Source of the DNA: Serratia silvae | Lineage (GTDB): Bacteria; Pseudomonadota; Gammaproteobacteria; Enterobacterales; Enterobacteriaceae | Reading direction: 5' to 3' | DNA: 64,000 nt | NCBI RefSeq assembly: GCF_023282985.1 | Contig: NZ_JAGQDC010000009.1 | Coordinates: 1 to 64,000 of the forward strand | In this document: piece after piece, positions 8,755 through 18,004 of the stretch | How the letters are laid out: each line of letters begins with the position of its first letter | Position numbering within the stretch: position 1 is the stretch's first letter | Translations under genes and position numbers: made by a program | Notes under the pieces: model-generated | What the model saw: the letters and a program-made list of their open reading frames with translations, nothing else | Database searches by the model: none | What the model was told of the DNA's origin: nothing

Positions 8755-9225
8755 ATGACACAATCACTAAATAGCGTTTCAGCACGCCAAAACCTGACCG
8801 ACATCATCATGGAGGCTAAAGTCCGTAAAGGCCTGACCTTTGAAGCCATTAATCAAGACACCGGCTTGAGCTTGGCGTTTGTTACCGCCGCACTGCTTGG
8901 CCAGCATCCGTTGCCGGAACAGGCCGCCCGTGTAGTAGCGGCTAAGCTGGATTTGGATGAAGATGCGGTGCGCCTGCTGCAAACCATCCCGGTACGCGGC
9001 AGTATCCCCGGCGGTGTGCCGACCGACCCGACCATCTATCGTTTCTACGAGATGGTGCAGATCTACGGCTCAACCCTGCGGGCGCTGGTGCATGAACAGT
9101 TTGGTGACGGAGTGATCAGCGCGATCAACTTCAAGCTGGATATCAAAAAGGTCCAAGACCCCGATGGCGGTGAACGCGCGGTGATCACGCTGGATGGTAA
9201 GTATCTGCCAACCAAGCCATTCTGA
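8755..9225 (+). CDS. cynS: cyanate hydratase (cyanase) CynS
   Basis: A 156-residue cyanase. It catalyses bicarbonate-dependent decomposition of cyanate to ammonia and CO2 and forms a decamer in the cytoplasm. The N-terminal HTH-like helical domain is followed by the catalytic domain. The Arg and Glu of YRFYEM and the Ser of ISAINFKLD match the known Arg-Glu-Ser active site, and the C-terminal [10 protein letters not shown] is invariant in the family. GGAG upstream supports the start. A strong hairpin follows at 9249-9280. The permease gene cynX, third in the E. coli operon, is absent. Confidence 0.96.
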   Translation: MTQSLNSVSARQNLTDIIMEAKVRKGLTFEAINQDTGLSLAFVTAALLGQHPLPEQAARVVAAKLDLDEDAVRLLQTIPVRGSIPGGVPTDPTIYRFYEMVQIYGSTLRALVHEQFGDGVISAINFKLDIKKVQDPDGGERAVITLDGKYLPTKPF

Positions 9226-9248
9226 GAGATTTAACATTAAAGTAGGCT

Positions 9249-9280
9249 GAACTCAGCGTCTGATGACAGACGCTGAGTTC
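9249..9280. terminator. cynTS terminator hairpin
   Basis: Perfect 14-bp stem with ATGA loop, 24 nt after the cynS stop. It lies between cynS and the convergent fimbrial operon and probably serves both strands. Confidence 0.75.
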
Positions 9281-9319
9281 CATCCCGGCTCATACGGCAA
9301 ACCAACGGCCTGGCGCTAA

Positions 9320-10330
9320 TCAGTGCAGCGTCATGATCAAGGTTGCAGATGCAGTGAAACTGCCGGTAATGGCCTTTGTCACATCCCTGATCACCGGAGC
9401 CACCTGTAACTCATCTTGCCCAACACCGTTGAGTAGCGTGGTAGCGAATTTTTGGTTCGGTTTGACTATTTGGCCGTTATATCTGACTGCTACCCCAATG
9501 TCATCAGGCAGCGTGGTGGCAATAAAGTCTGACGAGAAAACCGCTGGGGTCGCAATAAGATTAATATCAATATCTTGTGTCACCGCGGTGTTACAACGGT
9601 ATTGCAGCGGGACGGTTTTGACATAACGGCTCCCATCGTTACTGATCTGTGTATTATCAATATCACCAAAGTCCACCTCAATAGCGGCACCGTTATTAAT
9701 GGTACACACTATGGGGACCGGAATAAATTGCCCTGCTGTCGAGACACTCACGAAAGGGGTGTCATTAAAAACCGTCTGACTCCATACTGAACGAAAAGCC
9801 CGGAATAATTTTACATTTGCTGGAATTATCAACATGCCACCTAGTTGATCGCGGCGCAAACGCAGTGTAATAATATTTTTATCTGTTCGGCTACCAAACC
9901 GTACGTAAAATGAATGAATTCCGTTAGGTACGATATCGTTATTTCCATCCCAAATACCGGTTTCGCTGGGAACAGCATGATTAATAAACCAAACAATAGA
10001 AATTTTTACATCAATATCTTCATTAAGCTTATAAAATCCATCACCGAATTCTGATAGTGGTAAATCCATCTTGGATTGATTAAAAAAATCTATCACCTTC
10101 GGACTTGAACCTGGTTGGATGTCTATCCAACAGTTCACAATATAATCAATTGGCAGCATGAAATAAAAATCAGCCGTTGCCCCCGCCTTGCTGCTAGAAA
10201 AAGCCCCACGGTTAAATCCAATGTTGAAATCATTATTCACCCCACCCGGCCAACAGGTGTTTTTCATCTCACTAGCATTGACCACTGTTGGGAACAGAAG
10301 TAATACAGCAAGTATCATTTTTAGGATCAT
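9320..10330 (-). CDS. two-domain fimbrial tip adhesin
   Basis: About 336 residues with a signal peptide (cleavage near VVNA/SEMK). The length is twice that of a pilin, which is typical of a FimH/MrpH-style tip adhesin. The N-terminal receptor-binding half (to about residue 190) has a Trp- and Gly-rich unique sequence. The C-terminal pilin half has a paired cysteine (IVCTIN...YRCNT) and a final beta strand (SATLIMTLH) for donor-strand exchange. It is the last gene of the nine-gene operon, 69 nt after the LuxR-type gene. AGG about 6 nt before the ATG at 10330 supports the start; a GTG two codons upstream is less likely. The receptor cannot be predicted. Confidence 0.75.
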   Translation of the reverse strand: MILKMILAVLLLFPTVVNASEMKNTCWPGGVNNDFNIGFNRGAFSSSKAGATADFYFMLPIDYIVNCWIDIQPGSSPKVIDFFNQSKMDLPLSEFGDGFYKLNEDIDVKISIVWFINHAVPSETGIWDGNNDIVPNGIHSFYVRFGSRTDKNIITLRLRRDQLGGMLIIPANVKLFRAFRSVWSQTVFNDTPFVSVSTAGQFIPVPIVCTINNGAAIEVDFGDIDNTQISNDGSRYVKTVPLQYRCNTAVTQDIDINLIATPAVFSSDFIATTLPDDIGVAVRYNGQIVKPNQKFATTLLNGVGQDELQVAPVIRDVTKAITGSFTASATLIMTLH

Positions 10331-10399
10331 AGCCACCCTTATCTATTTTTATAAAATTTTAGTGAAAGTATTAAAGACACCAACCCTATTTTCACAACA

Positions 10400-11020
10400 T
10401 TAAAACAACCCGATGATTTCCTTGTTATTAATGATAAACGAATAGAGTTCCTGGTTACTTTTCAGGTTGAGCTTTTTCATTGCTGATTTTTTCTGCGTGA
10501 AAATGGTTTTTACACTTTTATTTAAAACATAAGATATTCGTGTTAGTGAATACTCTTTAGATAGTAGCTTAATCACTTTCATTTCATTTGAAGAAAGTCT
10601 AAGCCTGCCACAAACGCAGCATGATTTCGTCATAATACTGTCATGCTCAACATGCTTCACTCTTTCGCAACATTCCAGTTGACGAACCACTCTATCTACC
10701 ACCGCGCCCAATGGCTCATCTCTGAAGATGATAGGAAAGTGCCTTAAGCATTCGCATACCTCATCGTGCCCTTTTTCATTCGAATCACGCTCCACAATAG
10801 GAAAAAAAACACCCTTGAACCCCTGCTGGATATAAGGCGTTGCCAGTAAGCAATCTGTTCCTGGACCGATTTGTTGAAAGATAATATCACAGCGCCATGC
10901 GTCATCGGCCAAATCAAAATATCTAACCGTCTTTGCGCGTGAAGAGAGCGCTTGCTCCAAACCAAGTCGCAACCCCAATGCATAGGCGGCATTATTATCC
11001 TTTATCACTATCCCCAGCAT
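10400..11020 (-). CDS. LuxR-type HTH regulator inside the fimbrial operon
   Basis: The protein has a C-terminal LuxR/FixJ-type HTH (SSNEMKVIKLLSKEYSLTRI, then SVKTIFTQKKSAMKKLNL). Its N-terminal half (LGIVIKDNNAAYALGLRLGL) resembles a receiver-like domain without obvious phosphorylation-site acids. The frame opens at a TTG at 11083, but GAGGGAG precedes the ATG at 11020 and the shorter protein (206 aa) matches the size of the LuxR protein at 29243-29848. The recognition helix is very similar to that paralogue (KTIFSQKYSALKKLRL). It lies between the minor pilin and adhesin genes, so it is probably co-transcribed and feeds back on pilus genes. That role is inferred. Confidence 0.75.
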   Translation of the reverse strand: MLGIVIKDNNAAYALGLRLGLEQALSSRAKTVRYFDLADDAWRCDIIFQQIGPGTDCLLATPYIQQGFKGVFFPIVERDSNEKGHDEVCECLRHFPIIFRDEPLGAVVDRVVRQLECCERVKHVEHDSIMTKSCCVCGRLRLSSNEMKVIKLLSKEYSLTRISYVLNKSVKTIFTQKKSAMKKLNLKSNQELYSFIINNKEIIGLF

Positions 11021-11079
11021 AACTCCCTCAACAAAGCTAAAATCTTGAATAACTCCACAGCAGTTTTTACCATCTATAA

Positions 11080-11601
11080 TCAAGGGTAATATAAGGTAAA
11101 TGCCACATTCGCAGTAAAATCGCCCTCAATAATTTCTTGGTGTTCAATAGCCGCCTCAGATGCACTGACGTATGCGGCAAACTTCAAAGTACGGTTACCT
11201 TCATGGAGTAAATAAGATTCAATCGTCTTGTTAATCTCCAGCGGTTTTCCCTTCTCGGTCTCTAGTCCTATTGCAATACCTTTCGCCATCCCGTTTACTG
11301 CCAGTAAACCAGGCTGTTGCAAGTCCTCAACGCCATTGAAACCGATCTCAACGCTGTTCCCCAAGCTAATATCACAATCCTCCAATACAATGGAGTAACC
11401 ATAGCTATGCGTACGTTGATGTAGATAAAGTGTACTCTTAATGACATTGCCTAACTTAACGGTCTGATTAGCCGATGCCATACTTAGAGTACAGGGCTCC
11501 TCAACCAACTCGCCATGTAAAGATATATTATAATCCTGTGCTGAGAGAGTCCGATTAATCCCTAACAACAGGCAAAAAATTAACACGACCCGATAACACA
11601 T
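11080..11601 (-). CDS. minor fimbrial subunit
   Basis: About 173 residues with a signal peptide ending near LSAQ. It has the type-1 pilin pattern: GELVEEPCTLS with the first conserved Cys, the second Cys in VLEDCDISLG, and a terminal beta strand ending AFTLYYP with the penultimate Tyr that chaperones recognise. It probably forms part of the tip or adaptor of this pilus. The start is the ATG at 11601; the GTG at 11616 is an alternative. It is tightly packed between two operon members. Confidence 0.8.
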   Translation of the reverse strand: MCYRVVLIFCLLLGINRTLSAQDYNISLHGELVEEPCTLSMASANQTVKLGNVIKSTLYLHQRTHSYGYSIVLEDCDISLGNSVEIGFNGVEDLQQPGLLAVNGMAKGIAIGLETEKGKPLEINKTIESYLLHEGNRTLKFAAYVSASEAAIEHQEIIEGDFTANVAFTLYYP

Positions 11602-11616
11602 CCTGTTCTCTTCCAC

Positions 11617-12105
11617 TTAAAAATAGCTTGATACCAACGTCGCAACGGCATTGAACTGCCCTGTCCCCAAAGGGATTGTCGTATCTCTTTTTACCGGCAC
11701 GGCAATAAAAATGAACGTCTTTTGGTCTACCGCATCAAAGAAGTGATTTAAAGCTATCGGCCTTCCGTTGGCATCCTGGAGAGCAATACCCAGGTTGGCT
11801 ATATTGGTGGTCAATATATTCCCTACTCCGCCGATGGCTTCGCCTTGCAGCTGCAATCGTAGTTTTTTACCCGGGCTTTCTTTACAATTTAGATCGACCA
11901 CAGTGAATTGTGAATACTTTACGCCATCTACCTTTTTAATCCCCACCTTGCCAAAATTGACGTCAATGGCTTTGCCACCGTTAAATTTACAGGCGGGTTC
12001 GAAAATTCGCCCTTTGAAATTCATAGCCGTTCCACCATCAGCTTGTACCTGCGATACGCAAAGCACCAGGAATAGGGGGATCGCAAGCAAAGATTTACAT
12101 AGCAT
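11617..12105 (-). CDS. minor fimbrial subunit
   Basis: A 162-residue pilin-like protein with a signal peptide (ends near VQADG). FKGRIFEPACKFN and VVDLNCKES carry the usual paired cysteines, and the protein ends AVATLVSSYF with a terminal aromatic beta strand. The GKVGIKKVDGVKYSQF segment is the typical strand after the first cysteine. GGAGG four nt upstream of the ATG supports the start. It is probably an adaptor or tip-fibrillum subunit like PapF/MrpF, judged by position between chaperone and adhesin genes. The exact role is not provable from sequence. Confidence 0.78.
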   Translation of the reverse strand: MLCKSLLAIPLFLVLCVSQVQADGGTAMNFKGRIFEPACKFNGGKAIDVNFGKVGIKKVDGVKYSQFTVVDLNCKESPGKKLRLQLQGEAIGGVGNILTTNIANLGIALQDANGRPIALNHFFDAVDQKTFIFIAVPVKRDTTIPLGTGQFNAVATLVSSYF

Positions 12106-12140
12106 AGGGCCTCCATCCAGCTTGCGGGATCACAGGCTGA

Positions 12141-12728
12141 TTAGTCATAATTCAACTGAAAATTAACCACGGCGTAGAAAGCTCCGGGAATCAGCTGTTC
12201 GGTCGTACGCTGTGGGATAACGTAAAAAGTTAAGCGATTATCACCAGGCATTAATAACTGAGCCTGGCTGGGTATCCCTGGCCATAACTGGCGATGTTGT
12301 TCATCCTCCAGCCGTAAAGCCAATCCCCTGGCCTGGCCTGTTACCGCGATCAACCCACCTTGCTGCTGTTTGCTGCGCAAAGTTATAGATACCGTTTGCT
12401 GTCCTGCTCCCAAGACCAGGTTATTGCCATGTGTTGCACTGCGAGTTACTCCCCCCCAGTGCCCACAGTCGCGCAGCAATAAATGGAATGCGACGGGTGC
12501 CGCTTCGTCACCAAACCGGTTTAATACATGGCTGGCTATGCCCCCCAGGCTGACGGTTTGGTCTTCAGAAACCATCTCGAGCGTACAGGCCGATTCGACG
12601 ATCGTGCCTTTAACCGCCATTGAAGCAAACATGCCATCCACCTGGGCGCGGTTTTCTGCCAACGTTGGCAATGACCAAGCCGCCATTGTGCTAACCAATC
12701 CCCATTTAATGAAATCCACGGTTTTCAT
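12141..12728 (-). CDS. minor fimbrial subunit
   Basis: About 195 residues with a signal peptide (to about LPTLA). It shows pilin signatures: GTIVESACTLEM (first Cys), LLRDCGHWGG (second Cys), GLALRLEDE and a final NFQLNYD strand. Its start overlaps the chaperone stop as TGATG, so it is translationally coupled to it. It is longer than the neighbouring minor subunits because of an insert after the second Cys. It is probably a PapK/E-like tip component. Assignment within the pilus is inferred from gene order. Confidence 0.8.
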   Translation of the reverse strand: MKTVDFIKWGLVSTMAAWSLPTLAENRAQVDGMFASMAVKGTIVESACTLEMVSEDQTVSLGGIASHVLNRFGDEAAPVAFHLLLRDCGHWGGVTRSATHGNNLVLGAGQQTVSITLRSKQQQGGLIAVTGQARGLALRLEDEQHRQLWPGIPSQAQLLMPGDNRLTFYVIPQRTTEQLIPGAFYAVVNFQLNYD

Positions 12729-13447
12729 CACCGTGTGCCGTTCACGCTACAGCGCTGCTGCACACAGGTGAATGCCAGTTCAGGCCGCCCACCGTAATCG
12801 TTGATATAGGTGACAACAGGCGCGTCAAAGACTGTTGATTTCACGTCGGTACGGCTTTTCGGCGCCAGCGTTACTGGCACAAAGCCGTTGTCTTCACGCC
12901 CTTTTGCCCGCGCCGCAATCCCCGCCACGGTGATGTAGTAAGGCGTCGGGTTTTCAATCTGGTAACCCGTGGCGGTTTTATGCAGCACCAACTGGTTTTG
13001 CCAAACTGTACCTGGTTTCGTCACAATGGATGCCGGGCGATAAAACAGCTTCACTTTGGTCTGCAAGGCGATTTGCATCACATTGGATTTATCACTGCGC
13101 GGGGGGATTTCACGTAGATTAAAATAAAATAACGTTTCCCGATCCTGCGGCAGCGCTTTAGCCTCAGGCAACGCTGAAATCCTCACCATACTTTTTGCAC
13201 CCGGTTCAAGACGCTGAATCGGAGGCGTAACAATTAACGGCCCCGTAACTTTCTGCTGTTCATGATCCTCGACCCACGCCTGTGCCAAATAAGGTAATTG
13301 CTTATTCTCATTACTGATATTTAAACTAATCGCTTTGTTGTCGCCTTCATAAATCACCCTGGTGCGATCCAGAGCAATCGCGGCAAAAGCCGTATGAATA
13401 GACGTAATAGTGAGAAAAACAAACACCATGAAAGCTGATTTACGCAT
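12728..13447 (-). CDS. periplasmic PapD-like fimbrial chaperone
   Basis: A 239-residue chaperone with a signal peptide ending near AFA. The two Ig-like domains carry the family marks: ALDRTRVIYEGDNKAISL at the N-terminus, the conserved Arg and the ETLFYFNLREIPP block on the first domain, KVKLFYRPASI in the interdomain region, and YINDYGG near the end. It binds unfolded pilins by donor-strand complementation and delivers them to the usher. It sits between usher and minor pilin genes, with a 15-nt gap after the usher and overlap with the next gene. Cysteines near the C-terminus (TCVQQRC) suggest a disulfide like that in PapD-type chaperones. Confidence 0.93.
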   Translation of the reverse strand: MRKSAFMVFVFLTITSIHTAFAAIALDRTRVIYEGDNKAISLNISNENKQLPYLAQAWVEDHEQQKVTGPLIVTPPIQRLEPGAKSMVRISALPEAKALPQDRETLFYFNLREIPPRSDKSNVMQIALQTKVKLFYRPASIVTKPGTVWQNQLVLHKTATGYQIENPTPYYITVAGIAARAKGREDNGFVPVTLAPKSRTDVKSTVFDAPVVTYINDYGGRPELAFTCVQQRCSVNGTR

Positions 13448-13462
13448 AATATGATCTCTTGA

Positions 13463-15946
13463 TTACTTGATAGTGTGACACGGTAATAATAAATTTCCCG
13501 GAACCAGCAATGGATTAGGCAGTGATACCTGACACCCTTTAGCGCCATTCCATTTCACACTGAGTGATTCCCCGGCAGTAATACCCGATAGATAGGCCAG
13601 GCCTCCATCACTGATAATGGCCAGTTCCCGCCCCTGTGGGTTAACCACGCTGGCCCCAAATGGCGGATGTTTGCCGTCAGGCATGACAATAACCGCCAGT
13701 GCTTTTTCACCTTTGAGCAAAGAAAAGCGCCGATAACCAATGGCTCCCTCGGTTAACGTCGATTCGACTACCCCTTTGCTGACTTCTACATCATCAGCAA
13801 GCTGATTAATATCTACGCGGGTATCCGTACGGTAATAGCTATTCACGTTCGCCAACACGGCGATCCCGAAGCGATTACTGCGAACTGCATCCCCTTCGAT
13901 CGGTACACCAGCAATTCCCTCGGTGCTTAGCATCAAACGAGTACCGCCATTAGTTCCTGCTGGATGCAGTGCAGCTCCTTTTGCCGTTGCGGTTAGTCCC
14001 CCTTGCATGGAAAACCCGGCAGAAGTGGTGCCATTTTGTACGTAAGCCGCATTCAGGCTGATTTCGCTGTTATCGCCGCGGTGAGTGTAAAAGCCATTAA
14101 CCTGTGACGCCGTTTGCTGACCGCCCAGATTATTTACCCCGGCGGCAATTCGGTAGTTATTATTGATATCGACGTTATTGCTATAACTCAGCGCCTGACT
14201 CAAACGGTTATTTGAACTCTGCCCGCTATACCCCAAATTCTGGCCACTGCCCAACGGCACAGACAGGCTGACAAAAACGGCATCGTTATAACGCTGCTGA
14301 TACTGGCTGCGGCTAGCAGACACGTTTAGCGACAGATCCTTGTGCCCCATAAAATCAAAGTAACGACTTACCGACAGGCTATAGCTGTCCTCCGGCTGGC
14401 GATCCCAATAGCTTTGGTGGGTGTAGGTGGTATACAGGCTTAGCCGGGCAGCCGTAAAACTTTTATTAGCCGTTATGGTATACATCTCTTTACTGTGCGC
14501 GATGGCGTTCCCCCCAAAGCGGCTATCCAGGTATTGTCCCATCGACATAAAATCGCGCTCGGAAAAACGATATCCCGCAAACGTGACCTCACTGTCAAAT
14601 TCATCAAAGCGCTTGGAATAGCTCAGCCGATAGGACTTGCCTTTCTTGGTACCCTCTTGTCCCGGCAGCCTGGCGGTCGACTGGGTCACATCTGCCGACA
14701 ACGCCCCCAACATAAACAGATTCCGTCCCAACCCGACAGAAACGGCCTGATAATCATTTGCCCCAACGGCTCCACCATAAAGCGACCAGTTGTTGGCCAC
14801 GCCCCAGGAGAACTCGCCACTGGCAAACAAAGGCCCGTCTATATGATGCTGATAGGTAGATGGACGGCCCACGGCAGTTTTATAACGCACCGTCCCCGGC
14901 CGCGTCAGGTAAGGCACATTGGCGGTATCCACAGCAAAGGTTTGCTGGGTGCCATCTTGTTCATTCACCAGAACATCCAGTCTGCCACTGACGGCACGGT
15001 TCAAGTCCCGGATACGAAACGGCCCAGAGGCAACGGTAGTTTCATAAATCACCCGCCCTTGTTGAGAAACGGTCACAGTGGCGTTGGTTTTAGCAATACC
15101 GCGGACTTCAGGAGCATAACCACGCAGGTTAGGCGGTAACATACGTTCATCGCTCGCCAGGCCCACACCGGTAAAACGGAATGAATCGAAGATATCGGAA
15201 TAAAAATAGTTTTCACCCAACGTCAGCGTGGCATTCAAACGAGGTAGCGCCCGATAAGCGTACCAGCGGCTCCAGTCAAAACGACGTTGCGCCTGACGTG
15301 TTGCAGAGGAGAACTCATAGTTGCCCTGATAATCTCCTCGTAGCCGCCAAGACCCGATATTAACCCCTGCGGTACCGCTAAGGCTGGCGTTGCGTGAGGA
15401 TTCTCCCTGGTGACTTTTGCTGGTTGCCGCGTTGAGGCTATAGTCCAGCAGTATCCCCGGAATGCCATTATCCCAGCGGGACGACGGCAACCAATTTGGA
15501 TCGCTGTATTCCAGAAAGACCTGAGGAGCACTGACGTATAGCGTACCGCTGGCGATATCGCCCTTCAGCGTCAAACCCGGTAATGCAGAGAAGTCCGCAC
15601 ACTCTTTCTGGTGCCAAAAAATGACCTTGCTAGCGGCCTCTTCCGTCAGGCCCAACCGGTTGACCAACGCGGCTGGAAAGCATAGCTTGGTGGTATTGGC
15701 AACGTTGGTGTCAGCATAAAAGGGGATGGTTTGTTCACGATCGGCAATATTCTGTTCATTAAGATAAACAGCCATAATATAATTGCCCGGCATCACATAG
15801 CCTAACCGTGAAAATCGTGACAAATCAACGTTGTTTCGATCTTCCGCGTCTAACACGTCGAGGTTGAATTCTATTGCTTGCGATAGTTTACTGAACCCCA
15901 GTAGTGAAATAAAAATCGCCATAGTAATCTTATTGATTCCATTCAT
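13463..15946 (-). CDS. outer-membrane fimbrial usher (PapC/MrpC-like)
   Basis: An 827-residue usher. The signal peptide is followed by the N-terminal chaperone-binding domain (EFNLDVLDAEDRNNVDLSRF), then the 24-strand pore with plug (GLASDERMLPPNLRGYAPEV, SGRLDVLVNEQDG), and C-terminal domains ending in a conserved Cys pair (GAKGCQVSL, LLPCHTIK). The opening sequence is closer to PapC/MrpC ushers than to FimD. It secretes and polymerises the pilins of this operon at the outer membrane. Downstream genes follow closely. No frameshift or truncation is visible. Confidence 0.95.
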   Translation of the reverse strand: MNGINKITMAIFISLLGFSKLSQAIEFNLDVLDAEDRNNVDLSRFSRLGYVMPGNYIMAVYLNEQNIADREQTIPFYADTNVANTTKLCFPAALVNRLGLTEEAASKVIFWHQKECADFSALPGLTLKGDIASGTLYVSAPQVFLEYSDPNWLPSSRWDNGIPGILLDYSLNAATSKSHQGESSRNASLSGTAGVNIGSWRLRGDYQGNYEFSSATRQAQRRFDWSRWYAYRALPRLNATLTLGENYFYSDIFDSFRFTGVGLASDERMLPPNLRGYAPEVRGIAKTNATVTVSQQGRVIYETTVASGPFRIRDLNRAVSGRLDVLVNEQDGTQQTFAVDTANVPYLTRPGTVRYKTAVGRPSTYQHHIDGPLFASGEFSWGVANNWSLYGGAVGANDYQAVSVGLGRNLFMLGALSADVTQSTARLPGQEGTKKGKSYRLSYSKRFDEFDSEVTFAGYRFSERDFMSMGQYLDSRFGGNAIAHSKEMYTITANKSFTAARLSLYTTYTHQSYWDRQPEDSYSLSVSRYFDFMGHKDLSLNVSASRSQYQQRYNDAVFVSLSVPLGSGQNLGYSGQSSNNRLSQALSYSNNVDINNNYRIAAGVNNLGGQQTASQVNGFYTHRGDNSEISLNAAYVQNGTTSAGFSMQGGLTATAKGAALHPAGTNGGTRLMLSTEGIAGVPIEGDAVRSNRFGIAVLANVNSYYRTDTRVDINQLADDVEVSKGVVESTLTEGAIGYRRFSLLKGEKALAVIVMPDGKHPPFGASVVNPQGRELAIISDGGLAYLSGITAGESLSVKWNGAKGCQVSLPNPLLVPGNLLLPCHTIK

Positions 15947-16014
15947 AATTCTATCCAGAAATAAAAGTCCATTTTCAAAATATAAATAAGATTACTTTTA
16001 AGAAAAAATGAGGG

Positions 16015-16521
16015 TCATCGATAGCTAACGACTATATTCATAGTGGTGTAGTAGTTCCCTGATGTCACTTGCTTGCCATTAGCCACTAAAAATATATTGT
16101 ATTTTAATAGTATTTCACCTGAATCAATCGGAATGTCAGGCAAAGGAACCCCAGGCGTAATTTTATGGCCTTTTTCATCCTGAACCATGAGGGCAAAACC
16201 ACGCGCCTGCAAAGGTTCAACAGATCCATGACTGCCAGGGCTAAAGGTCACTTCTATTGACTTATTCCCGTCACCACTATCATCGGAAAAAACGCAATTA
16301 ATCAGTCGTATTTTAAATGGATAGGCTTGGCTGATCCCATTGCGCTCAAGCGTTTTTAGTGGGATAACCCCCAATTCAAGCGTTTGAAAAACATTATCCG
16401 GAGAGATTGCGCAGGCAGACTCAAGAATAGCGCCTTGTAATTTAACCGTACCCTGTGCCCACACCACCGCATTAAAATAAAACAGAGCTATAAACAACAG
16501 AGTCTGGATGACCTTACACAT
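16015..16521 (-). CDS. minor fimbrial subunit (anchor-type)
   Basis: A 168-residue pilin-like protein with a signal peptide ending near VVWA. GAILESACAISP carries the first Cys and LINCVFSDD the second, and the protein ends MNIVVSYR. Its position between the major pilin and usher matches PapH/MrpB-type terminators that anchor the rod base, so I suggest an anchor role by analogy. A gap of about 70 nt precedes the usher. There is no proof of function beyond family and order. Confidence 0.78.
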   Translation of the reverse strand: MCKVIQTLLFIALFYFNAVVWAQGTVKLQGAILESACAISPDNVFQTLELGVIPLKTLERNGISQAYPFKIRLINCVFSDDSGDGNKSIEVTFSPGSHGSVEPLQARGFALMVQDEKGHKITPGVPLPDIPIDSGEILLKYNIFLVANGKQVTSGNYYTTMNIVVSYR

Positions 16522-16600
16522 AACATTCCATTGTTAATATCCGCCATTTAAGTCACATAAAAGACGAAGCATAGGGTATATACCCTATGCTCCTCATTGA

Positions 16601-17158
16601 TTAAGGGTAAGTCAGCGTAAAGTTGGCAACGCTGGAGAATTCACCTGGCGTTACGGTACCATCGGCTTTATTACCTTGCAGATAAGCAGAGAAGTTCAGT
16701 GCGTTATTACCTGCTAGTAAACCACGTGCCGCAGATGGGACACCCAGCGTAATTTGCGTACCGCTACCATCGGTCAAGGCAATACCAGCACCTTTGGCAG
16801 TACCAGTGATCCCCAGCAACTTATCATTCTCAACGTCTTTAGAACCACCAAAGGTGATGACGACGTTTTGCTTGGTCGTAGTATCACACTTTTCCAAATC
16901 AATGGTGAAATTGCGTGGTGTAGAAGTTCCCGCCTTTGCCAATAATGAGTTTGACACCTGGCCAAGATCGACAGTTTGGTTAGAGCTCTCAGGCGTAATT
17001 GAGCATGGCGCATCAATAATAGAACCGGTAAAAGTAATGTTACCGCTACCCTGATCGGCTGGTTTAATCGGATCAACCACCGGATCTGCTGCAATCGCAC
17101 CAAACGCAGAAATACCGGAAGCCATCACCATCGCCAATACAATTTTATTCATTTTCAT
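16601..17158 (-). CDS. major fimbrial subunit
   Basis: About 185 residues and the first gene of the operon. The signal peptide ends near AIAADP. The mature protein has a Pro/Asp-rich N-terminal donor strand, FTGSIIDAPCSITPESS (first Cys), DLEKCDTTTK (second Cys), VTITFGG-type strands and a final NFTLTYP strand. These are all hallmarks of a type-1/MR-P class rod subunit. The frame opens at 17170, but the ATG codons at 17158 and 17152 give a more usual signal peptide. The operon promoter must lie in the 340-nt AT-rich region upstream. Confidence 0.88.
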   Translation of the reverse strand: MKMNKIVLAMVMASGISAFGAIAADPVVDPIKPADQGSGNITFTGSIIDAPCSITPESSNQTVDLGQVSNSLLAKAGTSTPRNFTIDLEKCDTTTKQNVVITFGGSKDVENDKLLGITGTAKGAGIALTDGSGTQITLGVPSAARGLLAGNNALNFSAYLQGNKADGTVTPGEFSSVANFTLTYP

Positions 17159-17170
17159 AACTATTTCCAT

Positions 17171-17513
17171 TCAGTTAATTTTGAATTTAAACTTCACTTA
17201 ATCAAGAAGCGGCTAATACGCACACCTTTCTCAATTTATGCACCACAACCGTAATCGTTATCTACAAAGCTGCGATGAGGATTATCTTAATTCGCTAATG
17301 AGTGAATATTGCAATGAACTCTTCTTAAAAAACAAAAAGTAAGGATAATTAAAATAAACTTGTTATAAATCAAATTGATATAAAAATTAAAAATGGTATT
17401 AAATCGTTATTTTAGAGCATTTAAGACACATAAAATAAAAGGCCATGCTAGCGAAATCTGCATGACCTTAATTAGAGATGACAAGACGATGATAAAAAGG
17501 GTTAGATTTAGGC
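17171..17513. promoter_or_regulatory. fimbrial operon promoter region and FidL-like gene terminator
   Basis: 343 nt without a gene. It is AT-rich on the major-pilin side, as expected for an H-NS-sensitive fimbrial promoter, but I cannot fix the -10/-35. On the other side an imperfect hairpin (17439-17448 with 17460-17469, one mismatch) is followed on the minus strand by a T-rich run. That fits a terminator for the regulator pair at 17514-18829. No long inverted repeats of a fimS-type switch were found. Confidence 0.5.
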
Positions 17514-18002
17514 TTACTTAACAGAACGGCATAAAAGTTGCGGGATAGGATTAGTCGAAATCAGATAGCCATTGTCCCCATTGCGTTGAATACTGATATT
17601 CGTCCAGCCATTCGGTTCTCTGATATAACTGTAAAGGAATTTTTTAGCCAAGGGTTCGGGCAGAGTATCAAATGGCGCAACATTGAGCTTGTCGGTTCGA
17701 ATGAGAAATGAGTTATCATTGCTCACCGTGTAGCTTACCTCGGCATCTCGTTTAATGGTGTATTCATTACCTTGGTCAGTTAGTGTTCCACTATAGGTGA
17801 TCACGCCATGTCCATTTGAAAACAAGAAAAATATCCCAGCTTGTATAACAACCGTTTTTTTATCTGAGACATAATCATATTGCACCTGTGAGTAACAACT
17901 GATGCCATCCCGGAGTTGTCTTTTATTCATATAGTCAATTACAACGACAATTACTGCCGTCACTGATAGAATGGAAATAATTAAACACCATTTTCTTTTC
18001 AT
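17514..18002 (-). CDS. FidL-like single-pass membrane protein
   Basis: A 162-residue protein with one N-terminal membrane helix (residues about 5-23, IISILSVTAVIVVVI) and a periplasmic domain containing two cysteines (GISCYSQVQY and QLLCRS). Small proteins of this layout (FidL-like) are commonly encoded next to membrane-bound winged-helix regulators in enterobacteria. By analogy with ToxS and ToxR it may stabilise or modulate the regulator encoded two nt upstream. Family assignment is from layout and context and is only moderately certain. Confidence 0.6.
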   Translation of the reverse strand: MKRKWCLIISILSVTAVIVVVIDYMNKRQLRDGISCYSQVQYDYVSDKKTVVIQAGIFFLFSNGHGVITYSGTLTDQGNEYTIKRDAEVSYTVSNDNSFLIRTDKLNVAPFDTLPEPLAKKFLYSYIREPNGWTNISIQRNGDNGYLISTNPIPQLLCRSVK

Positions 18003-18004
18003 GA

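Noticed and set aside
15235..15531. 98-codon minus-strand frame inside the usher gene
   Set aside because: Shadow frame of the usher with no independent signals; other long shadow frames were treated the same way.
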